Positions 1-5,424 of a stretch of 5,424 bases of DNA are shown piece by piece; within the stretch, counting starts at the first letter, position 1, and each line of letters begins with the position of its first letter. Both the position numbers and the translations under genes were made by a program. The notes under the pieces were generated by a model. That model saw only the letters and a list, made by a program, of their open reading frames with translations. It had not been told where the DNA came from and made no database searches. The stretch is taken from assembly GCA_002501855.1 (NCBI GenBank), contig DAOM01000063.1, positions 1-5,424 on the forward strand, read 5' to 3'. Source of the DNA: Candidatus Nitrosopolaris nunavutensis (GTDB lineage: Archaea; Thermoproteota; Nitrososphaeria; Nitrososphaerales; Nitrososphaeraceae).

Positions 1-12
1 ACCTATCTATGT

Positions 13-29
13 AAGTACTACAAGTACTT
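13..29. repeat. Short inverted repeat AAGTACT-ACA-AGTACTT
   Basis: Seven-base perfect inverted arms (13-19 and 23-29) are separated by three bases. Each arm contains the palindrome AGTACT, so the unit also reads as a direct repeat. It could be a small hairpin or a dimeric protein-binding site. No adjacent gene start helps decide, and arms this short may arise by chance in AT-rich DNA. Confidence 0.4.
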
Positions 30-245
30 TTATGTAGTGATCATCCTCATTCACAGATCCGGAGGAGATAGATAATTGTTGAAATAGCCATTACTGTAAT
101 AGTTGTAGGTGTGTCATGGGGAATACATACAAAGCTGTTTAGGACTGCCGTCCGACAACATTGAGTAAGATAGATGATTGCGTAGTTCCTACACTCGATA
201 TACCCATCTGAATTCCACAAGAGTCAACATTTGACAAGCTAATTT

Positions 246-267
246 TAAGGCTAATTTTTTAGCCTTA
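246..267. repeat. Perfect 9-bp hairpin with a T4 loop
   Basis: The arms TAAGGCTAA (246-254) and TTAGCCTTA (259-267) are perfectly complementary around TTTT. Three of the nine pairs are G-C. No T-run follows the stem on either strand, so it is not a classical intrinsic terminator. It lies about 220 bases upstream of the ATG at 485. It may be a transcript-end hairpin for a gene to the left, a regulator site, or a trace of a mobile element. Confidence 0.5.
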
Positions 268-359
268 CCTGACCGTTGGAATTTTCACTAAAGTAAACAA
301 TAGTTTTGAAAATGGCCAGTAATTGCTAACTTAAGTCATTATCCGTATTTGAATTATCA

Positions 360-367
360 TTTATATC
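360..367 (+). promoter_or_regulatory. Candidate archaeal TATA box for the 485 gene
   Basis: TTTATATC matches the archaeal TATA consensus (TTTAWATA-like) in most positions. If used, transcription would begin near 390 and leave a leader of roughly 95 bases before the ATG at 485. A second AT-rich palindrome, GATATATATC at 378-387, is an equally possible box with a shorter leader. The sequence cannot decide between them, and such motifs are frequent in DNA this rich in A and T. Confidence 0.25.
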
Positions 368-470
368 AAATGCTTATGATATATATCGTCAGCATCCTAT
401 AACAGTATATCCCTAAGCAAGCGGATCGATAATGTATGGTTAATTGTTTGAAAATAACAGTTGGGCGTCC

Positions 471-477
471 GAGGTGA
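471..477 (+). promoter_or_regulatory. Shine-Dalgarno sequence GAGGTGA
   Basis: GAGGTGA is complementary to the conserved 3' end of 16S rRNA and lies seven bases before the ATG at 485. It is the best-placed ribosome binding site in the window and fixes the start of the small membrane protein. It also supports translation from a leadered transcript. Confidence 0.7.
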
Positions 478-484
478 ATAGTCT

Positions 485-781
485 ATGACATTAGAATCAA
501 TTGAACTCCGAAGACCAACAGTTTCAAAGAGCAGCACGAAAACTAAATCTATAATTGTGATTGGAGTAATCGGATTAACAATTATTGTTGCATTTGGTGT
601 TGCAACTGGAATAAGTACAGGTCTTCCTTCTTCTACTACGAAACTTACAAACTGTACTATCAAAGTACTTGAATTAGCACAAAAGGGGATAGTTAGAGAA
701 GTAGGAGGGTACAATGGAGCAGTATACGAATGTACTCACATGCATGGTTTGAGTTCAGTATACGGTGAAGCATCTAGTTAG
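485..781 (+). CDS. Small single-span membrane protein, function unknown
   Basis: This 98-residue protein is not one I recognise. A basic, serine/threonine-rich head (residues 1-21, with RR at 9-10 and lysines at 15, 19 and 21) precedes one strong hydrophobic segment at about residues 22-43, rich in I, V and G. The remainder (44-98) is polar and has two cysteines (C57 and C83) that could form a disulfide if the tail is outside the cell. The positive-inside rule suggests cytoplasmic N-terminus and external C-terminus. The ATG at 485 is chosen because of the GAGGTGA seven bases upstream. The gene stands alone: 305 bases separate it from the kinase. Small archaeal proteins with one N-terminal span can be surface-anchored or pilin-like, but no pilin cleavage motif is clear here. 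That it is a real gene is fairly secure; its role is unknown. Confidence 0.68.
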   Translation: MTLESIELRRPTVSKSSTKTKSIIVIGVIGLTIIVAFGVATGISTGLPSSTTKLTNCTIKVLELAQKGIVREVGGYNGAVYECTHMHGLSSVYGEASS

Positions 782-1086
782 TGCTATACCCAATATTTGA
801 CCGGAATGTGGGATGACCTCCATTTTTGATTTGTTACTGGGATAAGACAAAGTTTTAGGGTCAATCAAATCAAGATTGCTCTGTGTAAATAGCCGAAATA
901 GAACAAGCAGGTGAGTTGATTTCGGTAGTGGGTATTTTGATGTATTTGTACGCCAGCCTGAGCAAATCTGTGTGTGTAATAGTAAGCGCATTTAAGTAAC
1001 CATTAATAGAGAGGCCGGATATTACCGATTGGAGGAAGGGAAGGTAAGTAGTCCCGTATACCCTATCCATGAAGTAAGAATATGCT
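782..1086. other. Intergenic stretch before the histidine kinase
   Basis: No gene is supported here; the minus-strand frames that cross it lack protein-like composition. It holds an 8-base inverted repeat (TTGATTTG at 826-833 with CAAATCAA at 866-873, 32-base loop). It also has a TATA-like box at 991-998 and a purine-rich GGAGGAAGGGAAGG at 1031-1044, which is too far (over 40 bases) from the kinase ATG to serve as its ribosome binding site. Confidence 0.5.
991..998 (+). promoter_or_regulatory. Candidate TATA box for the histidine kinase
   Basis: TTTAAGTA differs from the archaeal consensus TTTAAATA at one position. It would place the transcription start near 1020 and give a leader of about 65 bases. 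No strong Shine-Dalgarno sequence precedes the ATG at 1087. This is a motif match only. Confidence 0.3.
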
Positions 1087-2562
1087 ATGATAAATAATAA
1101 CAATGAATCACGAGGTATATGTGCATTATGTGGAAGGACTTTCACAGAACCAAAAGAGGGAGAAAAATCCTCCATAATCCAGGAAGTAATTGACGGAACT
1201 CCTTACAAGTTTGATACAATGGATTGTATTCCTATGTTTAAAAGATTCAGAAGTGTATATGGAAATGATTTTAGAGAATTACTAGGGCAGCAACAACAAT
1301 TTATTTCTGACCCTTTCTGGAATAGAGCAATTCCAACTGAGCAAGAAATAAGAGAAATTGACAAAGAAACAGGACTAGATAAGCCAGATATATTACAGCT
1401 GATCCGAGACCCTGTTGAAATACAACAAATTGCTTTTGAAATCGGGATGGCAGCTAGAGATGAAATCTTGATAATATATTCGACGGCTAACGCATTCGAT
1501 CGTCAAATGAAATTAGGAACGATTCAGTCATTAAAAGAAGTAGTAGAACGTGGTGTGAAAACCAGAATCCTGACACCAAAGGAACCACTAATTGAGAAGA
1601 CAGTACAAATGTTAAAACGACAGAATCATAATATTGAAATACGTTACAGCGAGCCAGGTCTACAAACACAGGTCACCATTTTAGTGGTGGATAGAAAATC
1701 CTCCCTTGTTGTTGAATTAAAAGATGATACCAAGGAATCTTCTTATGAAGCAATGGGTTTGGGAGCCTATTCAAATAGGAAGGCAACCGTATTGTCTTAC
1801 GTTTCTATATTTGAAAGTGTTTGGAAACAAACAGAGCTATATGGAAAAGTAAGTGAATTATGTGAGCAATTAAAGGTCCGCGATAAGACGCAAACAGAGT
1901 TTATTAATATAGCAGCTCATGAATTAAGAACACCTATTCAACCCATAATTGGGTTAGCTGAGATTCTTCGTTCTAGAAAAGAGAATATAACTCCTCCTAT
2001 GTACGACGAATACCTATCGGTTATAATTAGAAACGCAAGAAGGTTAAAGGAACTTACAGGGAACATTTTGGATCTCGCTCGAATCGAAAGCCTATCGATA
2101 AATCTGAATAAGGAAGTAGTTGATATAGATAGTGTAATACTCAATGCATTGCAAGATATTAAAAGCCAAAATAGTAATAATCATCAAGTAAAGATACTGT
2201 ATGATTCTGAGAAAGGGCATACTATATTTGTAAAAGCAGATAAAGATAGGATAACCCAAGTTATTTCTAATCTGTTGAGAAATGCAATTAATTTCACGAA
2301 GGAGGGAACCATCACTATTACTAAGAAAAAGAAAGATGCTGGTTCTGCTATTATTACTATAGAGGATACCGGTACTGGTATAGATCCTGAAATATTGCCT
2401 AGGTTGTTTACGAAGTTTACTAAGAAGTCAGACAAAGGTACTGGATTAGGGTTGTATATTTCTAAAGGTATTGTGGAAGCCCATGGAGGTAGAATATGGG
2501 CTGAAAATAATACTGCTGGTAAAGGTGCAACATTTACATTTAGCCTGCCCTTGAATAATTAG
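1087..2562 (+). CDS. Orphan cytoplasmic sensor histidine kinase with N-terminal cysteine module
   Basis: This 491-residue two-component sensor kinase should autophosphorylate on a histidine and pass phosphate to an unidentified response regulator. The N-terminus has CALCG (C12, C15) and a third cysteine, C47, in an MDC motif, resembling a zinc or TRASH-like metal module with one ligand cysteine apparently replaced. Residues about 105-250 look like the phospholipase-D/TrmB-like sensory fold common in archaeal kinases, followed by a short coiled linker. The HisKA helices start near 268, with the phospho-acceptor H278 in HELRTP. The ATPase domain (about 383-488) has an N-box (N395, N399), a DTGTG G1 box (D427-G431) and a GTGLGL G2 box (451-456), so all catalytic motifs are intact. 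There is no membrane segment or signal peptide, so the input is probably cytosolic (metal, redox or a small molecule). The ATG at 1087 is the first start after an in-frame TAA at 1075. No regulator gene adjoins it. Kinase identity is very secure; the metal role is inferred. Confidence 0.95.
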   Translation: MINNNNESRGICALCGRTFTEPKEGEKSSIIQEVIDGTPYKFDTMDCIPMFKRFRSVYGNDFRELLGQQQQFISDPFWNRAIPTEQEIREIDKETGLDKPDILQLIRDPVEIQQIAFEIGMAARDEILIIYSTANAFDRQMKLGTIQSLKEVVERGVKTRILTPKEPLIEKTVQMLKRQNHNIEIRYSEPGLQTQVTILVVDRKSSLVVELKDDTKESSYEAMGLGAYSNRKATVLSYVSIFESVWKQTELYGKVSELCEQLKVRDKTQTEFINIAAHELRTPIQPIIGLAEILRSRKENITPPMYDEYLSVIIRNARRLKELTGNILDLARIESLSINLNKEVVDIDSVILNALQDIKSQNSNNHQVKILYDSEKGHTIFVKADKDRITQVISNLLRNAINFTKEGTITITKKKKDAGSAIITIEDTGTGIDPEILPRLFTKFTKKSDKGTGLGLYISKGIVEAHGGRIWAENNTAGKGATFTFSLPLNN

Positions 2563-2601
2563 CCATCATCATTCTATTGGAATATTATTTCTGCGATTGC
2601 T

Positions 2602-2796
2602 TTACTGCATAACACACATTTGATTTGTGATTTTGGTTTTGCCATTTCTTATCATATTATACAGCTCTGATGAGAAATTAATGCTAGCGTTACGAATAGC
2701 TTGTTCTACCTTAGCAGATCGAAATAGTTCATTGTTCTCGGATTGAAACCAGCAGTTCTTGGATGGATGGAGAGGTTTTCCAGTGTTTCTCTTTTG
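2602..2796 (-). other. Start-less open frame opposite the following gene; possible gene remnant
   Basis: This minus-strand frame is open for about 64 codons and stops with TAA at 2602-2604. Its middle reads like real protein (for example LFRSAKVEQAIRNASINFSS), with a charged amphipathic-helix pattern. There is no suitable start codon: the only methionines lie near its end. It overlaps the hydrophobic beginning of the plus-strand frame at 2759, and both cannot easily be coding there. It may be the tail of a decayed gene or chance. It accounts for most of the gap after the kinase, where otherwise only T-rich DNA is seen. Confidence 0.25.
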
Positions 2797-3136
2797 TTAC
2801 GCCTTTTTCTCTTTGTTATCTTCGTGTTATCGTCCTATTAAATTTGCACGCATAAATTATGAGGACGAAGATTATTTTTATATTACATGGGCAGCTAGCG
2901 ACGATGTTACAATTGAGTATAAGTTTGTGTGTAATGAAGTGAAAAGCAAAGCGTTGGATCCCAAGCTATGGAATATTGAAATTAGAGATAAGGAACATTA
3001 TGTTAAAGTGTCAATAGATAACAGAATTTGGATTATTGAAAAATGGATTAAAGGTAAAGACGAGGTATTGACTAAGTATGGCGGGAGCATGAAAGATTTC
3101 TTAGATGTCAAAGTGGAGTATGGGAAGCCGTTTTAA
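2759..3136 (+). CDS. Unrecognised small protein, possibly with a missing or damaged 5' end
   Basis: The frame encodes 125 residues and I do not recognise the family. From about residue 30 onward it looks like a genuine folded domain: alternating charged and aromatic residues, many W, Y, F and K, and AT-rich codon use like the kinase. No cysteine-rich or catalytic motif stands out. The front is doubtful. The only in-frame start is a TTG at 2759 without a ribosome binding site. Residues 9-22 are hydrophobic and end in LSSC (C23), which resembles a lipoprotein signal, although lipoprotein processing in this archaeal group is poorly defined. An ATG at 2763 in another frame runs to a stop near 2850, so a lost base in the front part is possible. 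The coding domain is fairly secure; start, signal peptide and intactness are not. Confidence 0.55.
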   Translation: MDGWRGFPVFLFCYAFFSLLSSCYRPIKFARINYEDEDYFYITWAASDDVTIEYKFVCNEVKSKALDPKLWNIEIRDKEHYVKVSIDNRIWIIEKWIKGKDEVLTKYGGSMKDFLDVKVEYGKPF

Positions 3137-3317
3137 GGATAGCTACTGGAATAGGAAGGTAGCATGATGAAGCGTAGTAGTATCCTTGAGATTGAAAAGT
3201 GCTAAACGACTCAGTAGAGTTATTTGATAACAAATAATTCCTGAGATGAATATACTTTACTTTACGTAGGATTTTCAGTATCTTCTCAAAATAACTTGTG
3301 GCTTTATCATCACATCA

Positions 3318-3593
3318 ATGAGTAGATATGCTTTATCCAAAATTTATGGAACCAGCTACCATCATAGTTTATTTATTCATAGGCATAAGATTATTTCAAG
3401 GTCGTTTATAATTCCCACATTGCTTGATTTATTACAAACGCAATATGATTCAACTTTATCCATAGCAAAAAGGCTTTATGAGGAAGATTGTCTAGAAAAA
3501 CCAAATATTGAAGCACCTATTTTACGCGCCTTACAGATACTGATGGAAGAATATACCTCTAATCCGGAATCAATCATTAGTATTGTATTTTAA
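3318..3593 (+). CDS. Hypothetical 91-residue helical protein
   Basis: I do not recognise this protein. The first third is rich in H, S, I and R. From about residue 33 to 88 it becomes a plausible helical domain (TLLDLLQTQYDSTLSIAKRL and following), with regularly spaced leucines and isoleucines and several acidic residues. No membrane span or metal motif is seen. The ATG at 3318 is the first methionine in a frame open from 3270. No Shine-Dalgarno sequence is visible, so it could be leaderless, or the true start could be elsewhere. It is separated from the previous gene by 181 bases that hold no clear feature. A T-rich palindromic terminator candidate follows at 3638. Codon use in the second half looks genuinely coding. 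Confidence that it is expressed is moderate. Confidence 0.5.
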   Translation: MSRYALSKIYGTSYHHSLFIHRHKIISRSFIIPTLLDLLQTQYDSTLSIAKRLYEEDCLEKPNIEAPILRALQILMEEYTSNPESIISIVF

Positions 3594-3637
3594 GAAAAGA
3601 AAATGAGAAAAAAGAAACTAAACTAGTTTTCTTTTCC

Positions 3638-3655
3638 AGAATCGATTCTTTTTTT
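3638..3655 (+). terminator. Palindrome plus T-run, likely terminator of the plus-strand gene
   Basis: A 12-base perfect palindrome, AGAATCGATTCT (3638-3649), runs directly into seven consecutive T (3649-3655). As RNA it can form only a short stem, but archaeal termination depends mainly on U-tracts, so the T-run is the stronger signal. It lies 45 bases past the stop of the 3318 gene, at the boundary with minus-strand genes. A second palindrome, AAACTAGTTT (3620-3629), lies just before it. Read on the other strand, the A-rich stretch 3594-3615 becomes a T-rich tract that could end minus-strand transcription. Confidence 0.5.
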
Positions 3656-3757
3656 GGTTGTTGAAAAATAATTCGCCTGAGTTCCCGAGTAAATAACTTA
3701 TTGACCCTAATTGCAGGTAATTACAACAACAACCAACCAGAGAATATCCATGGCCAT

Positions 3758-4500
3758 TTATGTGATACTTGACACATTCCGTATTTTGAAAATCGACAGT
3801 TGATACCATGTCTGCATTTCTATATGCAACAACCTCAGTGATTTCTGAGTGCTCAAGAGAAATATCATTGTGTTTTCCCAGCTAGTCCATGCATGAACAT
3901 AAGTTGGATCTATCCGTAAAGCCTTATCATTACACTTTATGGCTTCTTTGTATTTTCCTAAATTATATAGAGCTAAACCTTTGTTATACCGTGAAATATT
4001 ATGATTAGGATTATCCGTATGGCCTTATTAGACCACTCTAACGCATTGCCGTAGTCCTCATTCTGCAGATATTCATAAGCCATAGTTCCAGCGTCCTTCA
4101 ATAACAGCTCTTTACGAGAAATTTCCACATTATCTGCTTTGATTGCCTGAGTTGGTTTTCCTATTCTCTTGTCAGCTTTTGATAGCAAACTCTTGATCCT
4201 GTTAATGCTCTGCTTTGTTTCCTTTACATTCTGCGTTGTGATACCTTGATCGTTGATTCCAGAACCTACAAGCGGAGCTTGCAGAATCTTTTTCAGTTCT
4301 GCGATAACTTCTTTTGTTGGATTATTAATAACAATAGTAAGATTTCCTTGAATATTGATAACCTCTGCACTGAGTCTTCCAGTACTATCATAGCTAATAC
4401 CACTTACCTTTCCTTTGATATCGTCAATGTTGATAGGTGACTACCCATATAACTTGACCTTCAATTGTGTCTGAATATCTTTAATCAATAGTATTGGCAT
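3758..4500 (-). pseudogene. Broken tetratricopeptide-repeat (TPR) protein gene
   Basis: TPR proteins are helical scaffolds for protein-protein contacts. Reading leftwards, an ATG at 4498-4500 opens MPILLIKDIQT, and the frame then hits a TAG at 4441-4443. The same frame resumes with a beta-rich segment (SPINIDDIKGKVSGISYDST) and a helical linker. It then enters a TPR unit (YEYLQNEDYGNALEWSNKAI) that ends at a TAG at 3973. The repeat continues in another frame from about 4019 (YNKGLALYNLGKYKEAIKCN, then DKALRIDP), so one base appears lost near 4020. A further frame change is likely near 3883, where a third repeat should continue; the frame used here stops at 3758-3760. Between 4475 and 4440 a third frame reads TIEGQVIWV, which may be the original sequence around the stop, so two compensating shifts are possible there. 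The TPR identity is secure; the gene is very probably non-functional unless these are sequencing indels. Its start lies one base past the stop of the next gene upstream, as in an operon. Confidence 0.75.
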
Positions 4501-4501
4501 G

Positions 4502-4960
4502 TCAGCCACTACTGTTTTTCATCTGTATTGCATTTACGACTTCAACGCCTTTTCCTATTAGTTTGCTAACTGGGGCTAAAGGAGTAAATGTTGCTGCAGT
4601 TTCTGCCGCTTGTGGTAGAGCATTTAAGACGCTTTGTATAACACCAGCGGTGGTTGCTTCAATGTTTGTCTGCTTGGCATAGTCAATCTCTTGTTCTTTT
4701 CCTACTGTGATATCTTCAACTTCTTTAGCAAACTCGTTCATACTTTGGTTTATTGAGTTTACTTCTTCCATTGGTTTGTGATGATCTTTGAGCTGTTTAG
4801 AAATACTCTCGGAAAAGGTTCTCAGACTTTCTGCATATTCGTTAGGTATCTTTGCAAGCTGATGCTCGCGGATATTTATCGAACCAGCTCCGATTACAAT
4901 ATTTTTGCCAGCGATACTTTGGCTAGTAAAATTGATAGCTAATAGTTTGGAAAAAATCAA
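4502..4960 (-). CDS. Helical protein with QSIAGKNIVIG-type N-terminus; partner of the TPR gene, possibly decayed
   Basis: The frame gives 152 residues from a TTG at 4958-4960. No ATG occurs before residue 64, and no ribosome binding site precedes the TTG, so the true 5' end may be lost. Residues 14-30 (QSIAGKNIVIGAGSINI) resemble the short glycine/asparagine beta motif found near the start of many prokaryotic signalling and defence-like proteins. Residues 35-110 are highly charged and helical, including a KEQEIDYAKQTNIEA stretch. Residues 113-145 form a more hydrophobic helical end (NALPQAAETAATFTPLAP and LIGKGVEVVNAIQ). I cannot name the family. The TGA at 4502-4504 is followed after one base by the ATG of the TPR gene, so the two were co-transcribed, or are halves of one ancestral gene split by a frame change. 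Coding origin is well supported; present function is doubtful. Confidence 0.6.
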   Translation of the reverse strand: MIFSKLLAINFTSQSIAGKNIVIGAGSINIREHQLAKIPNEYAESLRTFSESISKQLKDHHKPMEEVNSINQSMNEFAKEVEDITVGKEQEIDYAKQTNIEATTAGVIQSVLNALPQAAETAATFTPLAPVSKLIGKGVEVVNAIQMKNSSG

Positions 4961-4978
4961 CAGGATTAGGAGATCTTG

Positions 4979-5326
4979 CTATTTCTTTTTGTTCTTGTAT
5001 CCTATGACAATTTGTGCTGGGCCAGCTAAAGGTCTTTTTTCTATATTCTTAAATCCAACATCAGAAAGCATTCTAGATATCTCTACAAAAGAATAATTTC
5101 TTCCGCCACTGGTTAGCATTATCATATTCAAGCTCATTAAGGCTGCGGGTATAGGCCCTGTTTTTTCATCATTTAACAACCAATCACTAATTATTATAGC
5201 TCCATTTTCATTAGGTAGACTATCATAGACTTTTTTCAATAGAGATCTGTATTTCTCTTCGTTATAATCATGGATAATAAGTGCCCAAGGATATTTATTA
5301 CATATGACATTGCCTTGATTGACAGG
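4979..5326 (-). pseudogene. C-terminal fragment of a SAM-dependent O-methyltransferase
   Basis: About 115 residues match the last third of the plant COMT/HIOMT/CrtF-type O-methyltransferase family (methyltransferase_2). The visible landmarks are HDYNEEK (equivalent to the family HDW..E catalytic-histidine motif), LLKKVYDSLPNENGAIIISD, then DEKTGPIPAALMSLNMIMLT, GGRNYSFVEISRML and DVGFKNIEKRPL at the C-terminus. These enzymes normally exceed 300 residues. The N-terminal dimerisation domain and the glycine-rich SAM-binding loop are absent, because the frame is closed by a TAG at 5327-5329 and nothing upstream resembles the family. A TTG at 5237-5239 could start an 86-residue product, but this would lack even the catalytic histidine. 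Without the SAM site it cannot be an active methyltransferase. It shares strand and frame with the following gene, only 18 bases beyond its stop. Family assignment is secure; pseudogene status is likely. Confidence 0.82.
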
Positions 5327-5424
5327 CTACTTCTTTATCCTCTTTATGATCCTGATTATTCTATCTTGGTCTTCCTCTCTTCTAAGTTGTAATTGCCTAA
5401 GCCTTTCCTTATCTCTTTTATTAG
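5327..5424 (-). CDS. C-terminal end of a highly charged protein, cut by the window edge
   Basis: A minus-strand frame is open from the window edge (first whole codon ending at 5422) to the TAG at 5327-5329. It gives 31 residues dominated by R, K, E, D and Q with a helical pattern (KERLRQLQLRREEDQDRIIR), ending in basic residues (IKRIKK). This is the usual look of a coiled-coil or nucleic-acid-binding tail. It is too short to identify. Its stop abuts the methyltransferase fragment directly, so it may be the gene that replaced the methyltransferase front. An alternative is that it is a chance open frame; the next frame over is also open for about 22 codons. Confidence 0.4.
   Translation of the reverse strand, partial: NKRDKERLRQLQLRREEDQDRIIRIIKRIKK

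Larger units (their letters stand above)
1..484. other. Stretch without a convincing gene, upstream of the small membrane protein
   Basis: No reading frame here is long enough or protein-like enough to call. Two scraps deserve mention. The plus frame starting at base 1 is open for 24 codons and stops at 73-75, so it could be the tail of a gene from outside. Another plus frame, open from 72 to a TGA at 162-164, encodes a hydrophobic stretch (AITVIVVGVSWGI) but has no ATG, GTG or TTG start. Together they might be one decayed membrane-protein end with a frame change; this is speculation. The rest contains two inverted repeats and AT-rich boxes, listed separately. Confidence 0.5.

Noticed and set aside
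61..69. GGAGGAGAT as a ribosome binding site
   Set aside because: The following TTG codons at 76 and 79 open only frames of a few codons, and no longer gene begins within reach.
397..714. 105-codon minus-strand frame opposite the small membrane protein
   Set aside because: It is a shadow of the 485-781 gene, which has a proper ribosome binding site and a coherent membrane topology.
1031..1044. GGAGGAAGGGAAGG as a ribosome binding site for the kinase
   Set aside because: It ends more than 40 bases before the ATG at 1087, and the nearer start codons lead to immediate stops.
755..1175. Two overlapping minus-strand open frames of 78 and 101 codons
   Set aside because: Their composition is not protein-like, they overlap each other, and one runs into the start of the well-supported kinase.
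3164..3244. ATGATGA followed 71 bases later by CTGA, resembling C and D boxes of a C/D-box guide RNA
   Set aside because: The spacing is longer than usual for archaeal C/D RNAs, and no convincing internal D' and C' pair lies between them.
3618..3809. 63-codon minus-strand frame reading through the A/T tracts
   Set aside because: It has cysteine and asparagine runs typical of noncoding translation at its end. Only its upstream extension may belong to the broken TPR gene, so it is not called as a gene.
4246..5096. Three short plus-strand frames (4246-4440, 4494-4682, 4905-5096)
   Set aside because: They lie opposite recognisable minus-strand TPR-module and methyltransferase coding sequence and have no domain character of their own.
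1..5424. CRISPR array, tRNA or rRNA gene, intact insertion sequence
   Set aside because: No regularly spaced repeats, no tRNA T-loop-like GGTTCGAATCC motif, and no transposase catalytic frame were seen on either strand by eye.

Overview
This 5.4 kb window is AT-rich accessory DNA. It most likely comes from an ammonia-oxidising archaeon of the Nitrososphaeraceae (Nitrosocosmicus-like). The clues are a soluble histidine kinase with an N-terminal cysteine module of a style I associate with that group, an AT-rich codon bias, and small single-membrane-span proteins. The assignment is by familiarity, not by a search; no rRNA, tRNA or housekeeping gene is present to fix it.

Left third, plus strand: bases 1-484 hold no convincing gene, only two small inverted repeats and candidate AT-rich promoter boxes. 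Then come a 98-residue membrane-anchored protein (485-781) with a good Shine-Dalgarno sequence, a 305-base gap, and the only confidently functional large gene, an orphan cytoplasmic histidine kinase (1087-2562). No response regulator lies beside it.

Middle: two small unrecognised plus-strand genes follow (2759-3136, whose 5' end is doubtful, and 3318-3593). A start-less reading frame on the opposite strand overlaps the doubtful 5' end of the first. A palindrome with a T-run (3638-3655) is a plausible terminator at the convergent boundary.

Right third, minus strand (reading leftwards): the last 31 codons of a charged protein entering from beyond the window, then the C-terminal third of an O-methyltransferase whose front is missing. 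Next is a helical protein with a QSIAGKNIVIG-type front end, then a tetratricopeptide-repeat (TPR) gene broken by an in-frame stop and at least two frame changes. This stretch looks like a gene graveyard: recognisable domains without intact frames. The kinase, which is intact over 491 codons, argues against poor sequence quality across the whole window, although local indel errors cannot be excluded.

No CRISPR array, insertion-sequence transposase, RNA gene or coherent new multi-gene system could be demonstrated. The most interesting items are the metal-module/sensor/kinase architecture, the decaying TPR pair, and the methyltransferase junction.
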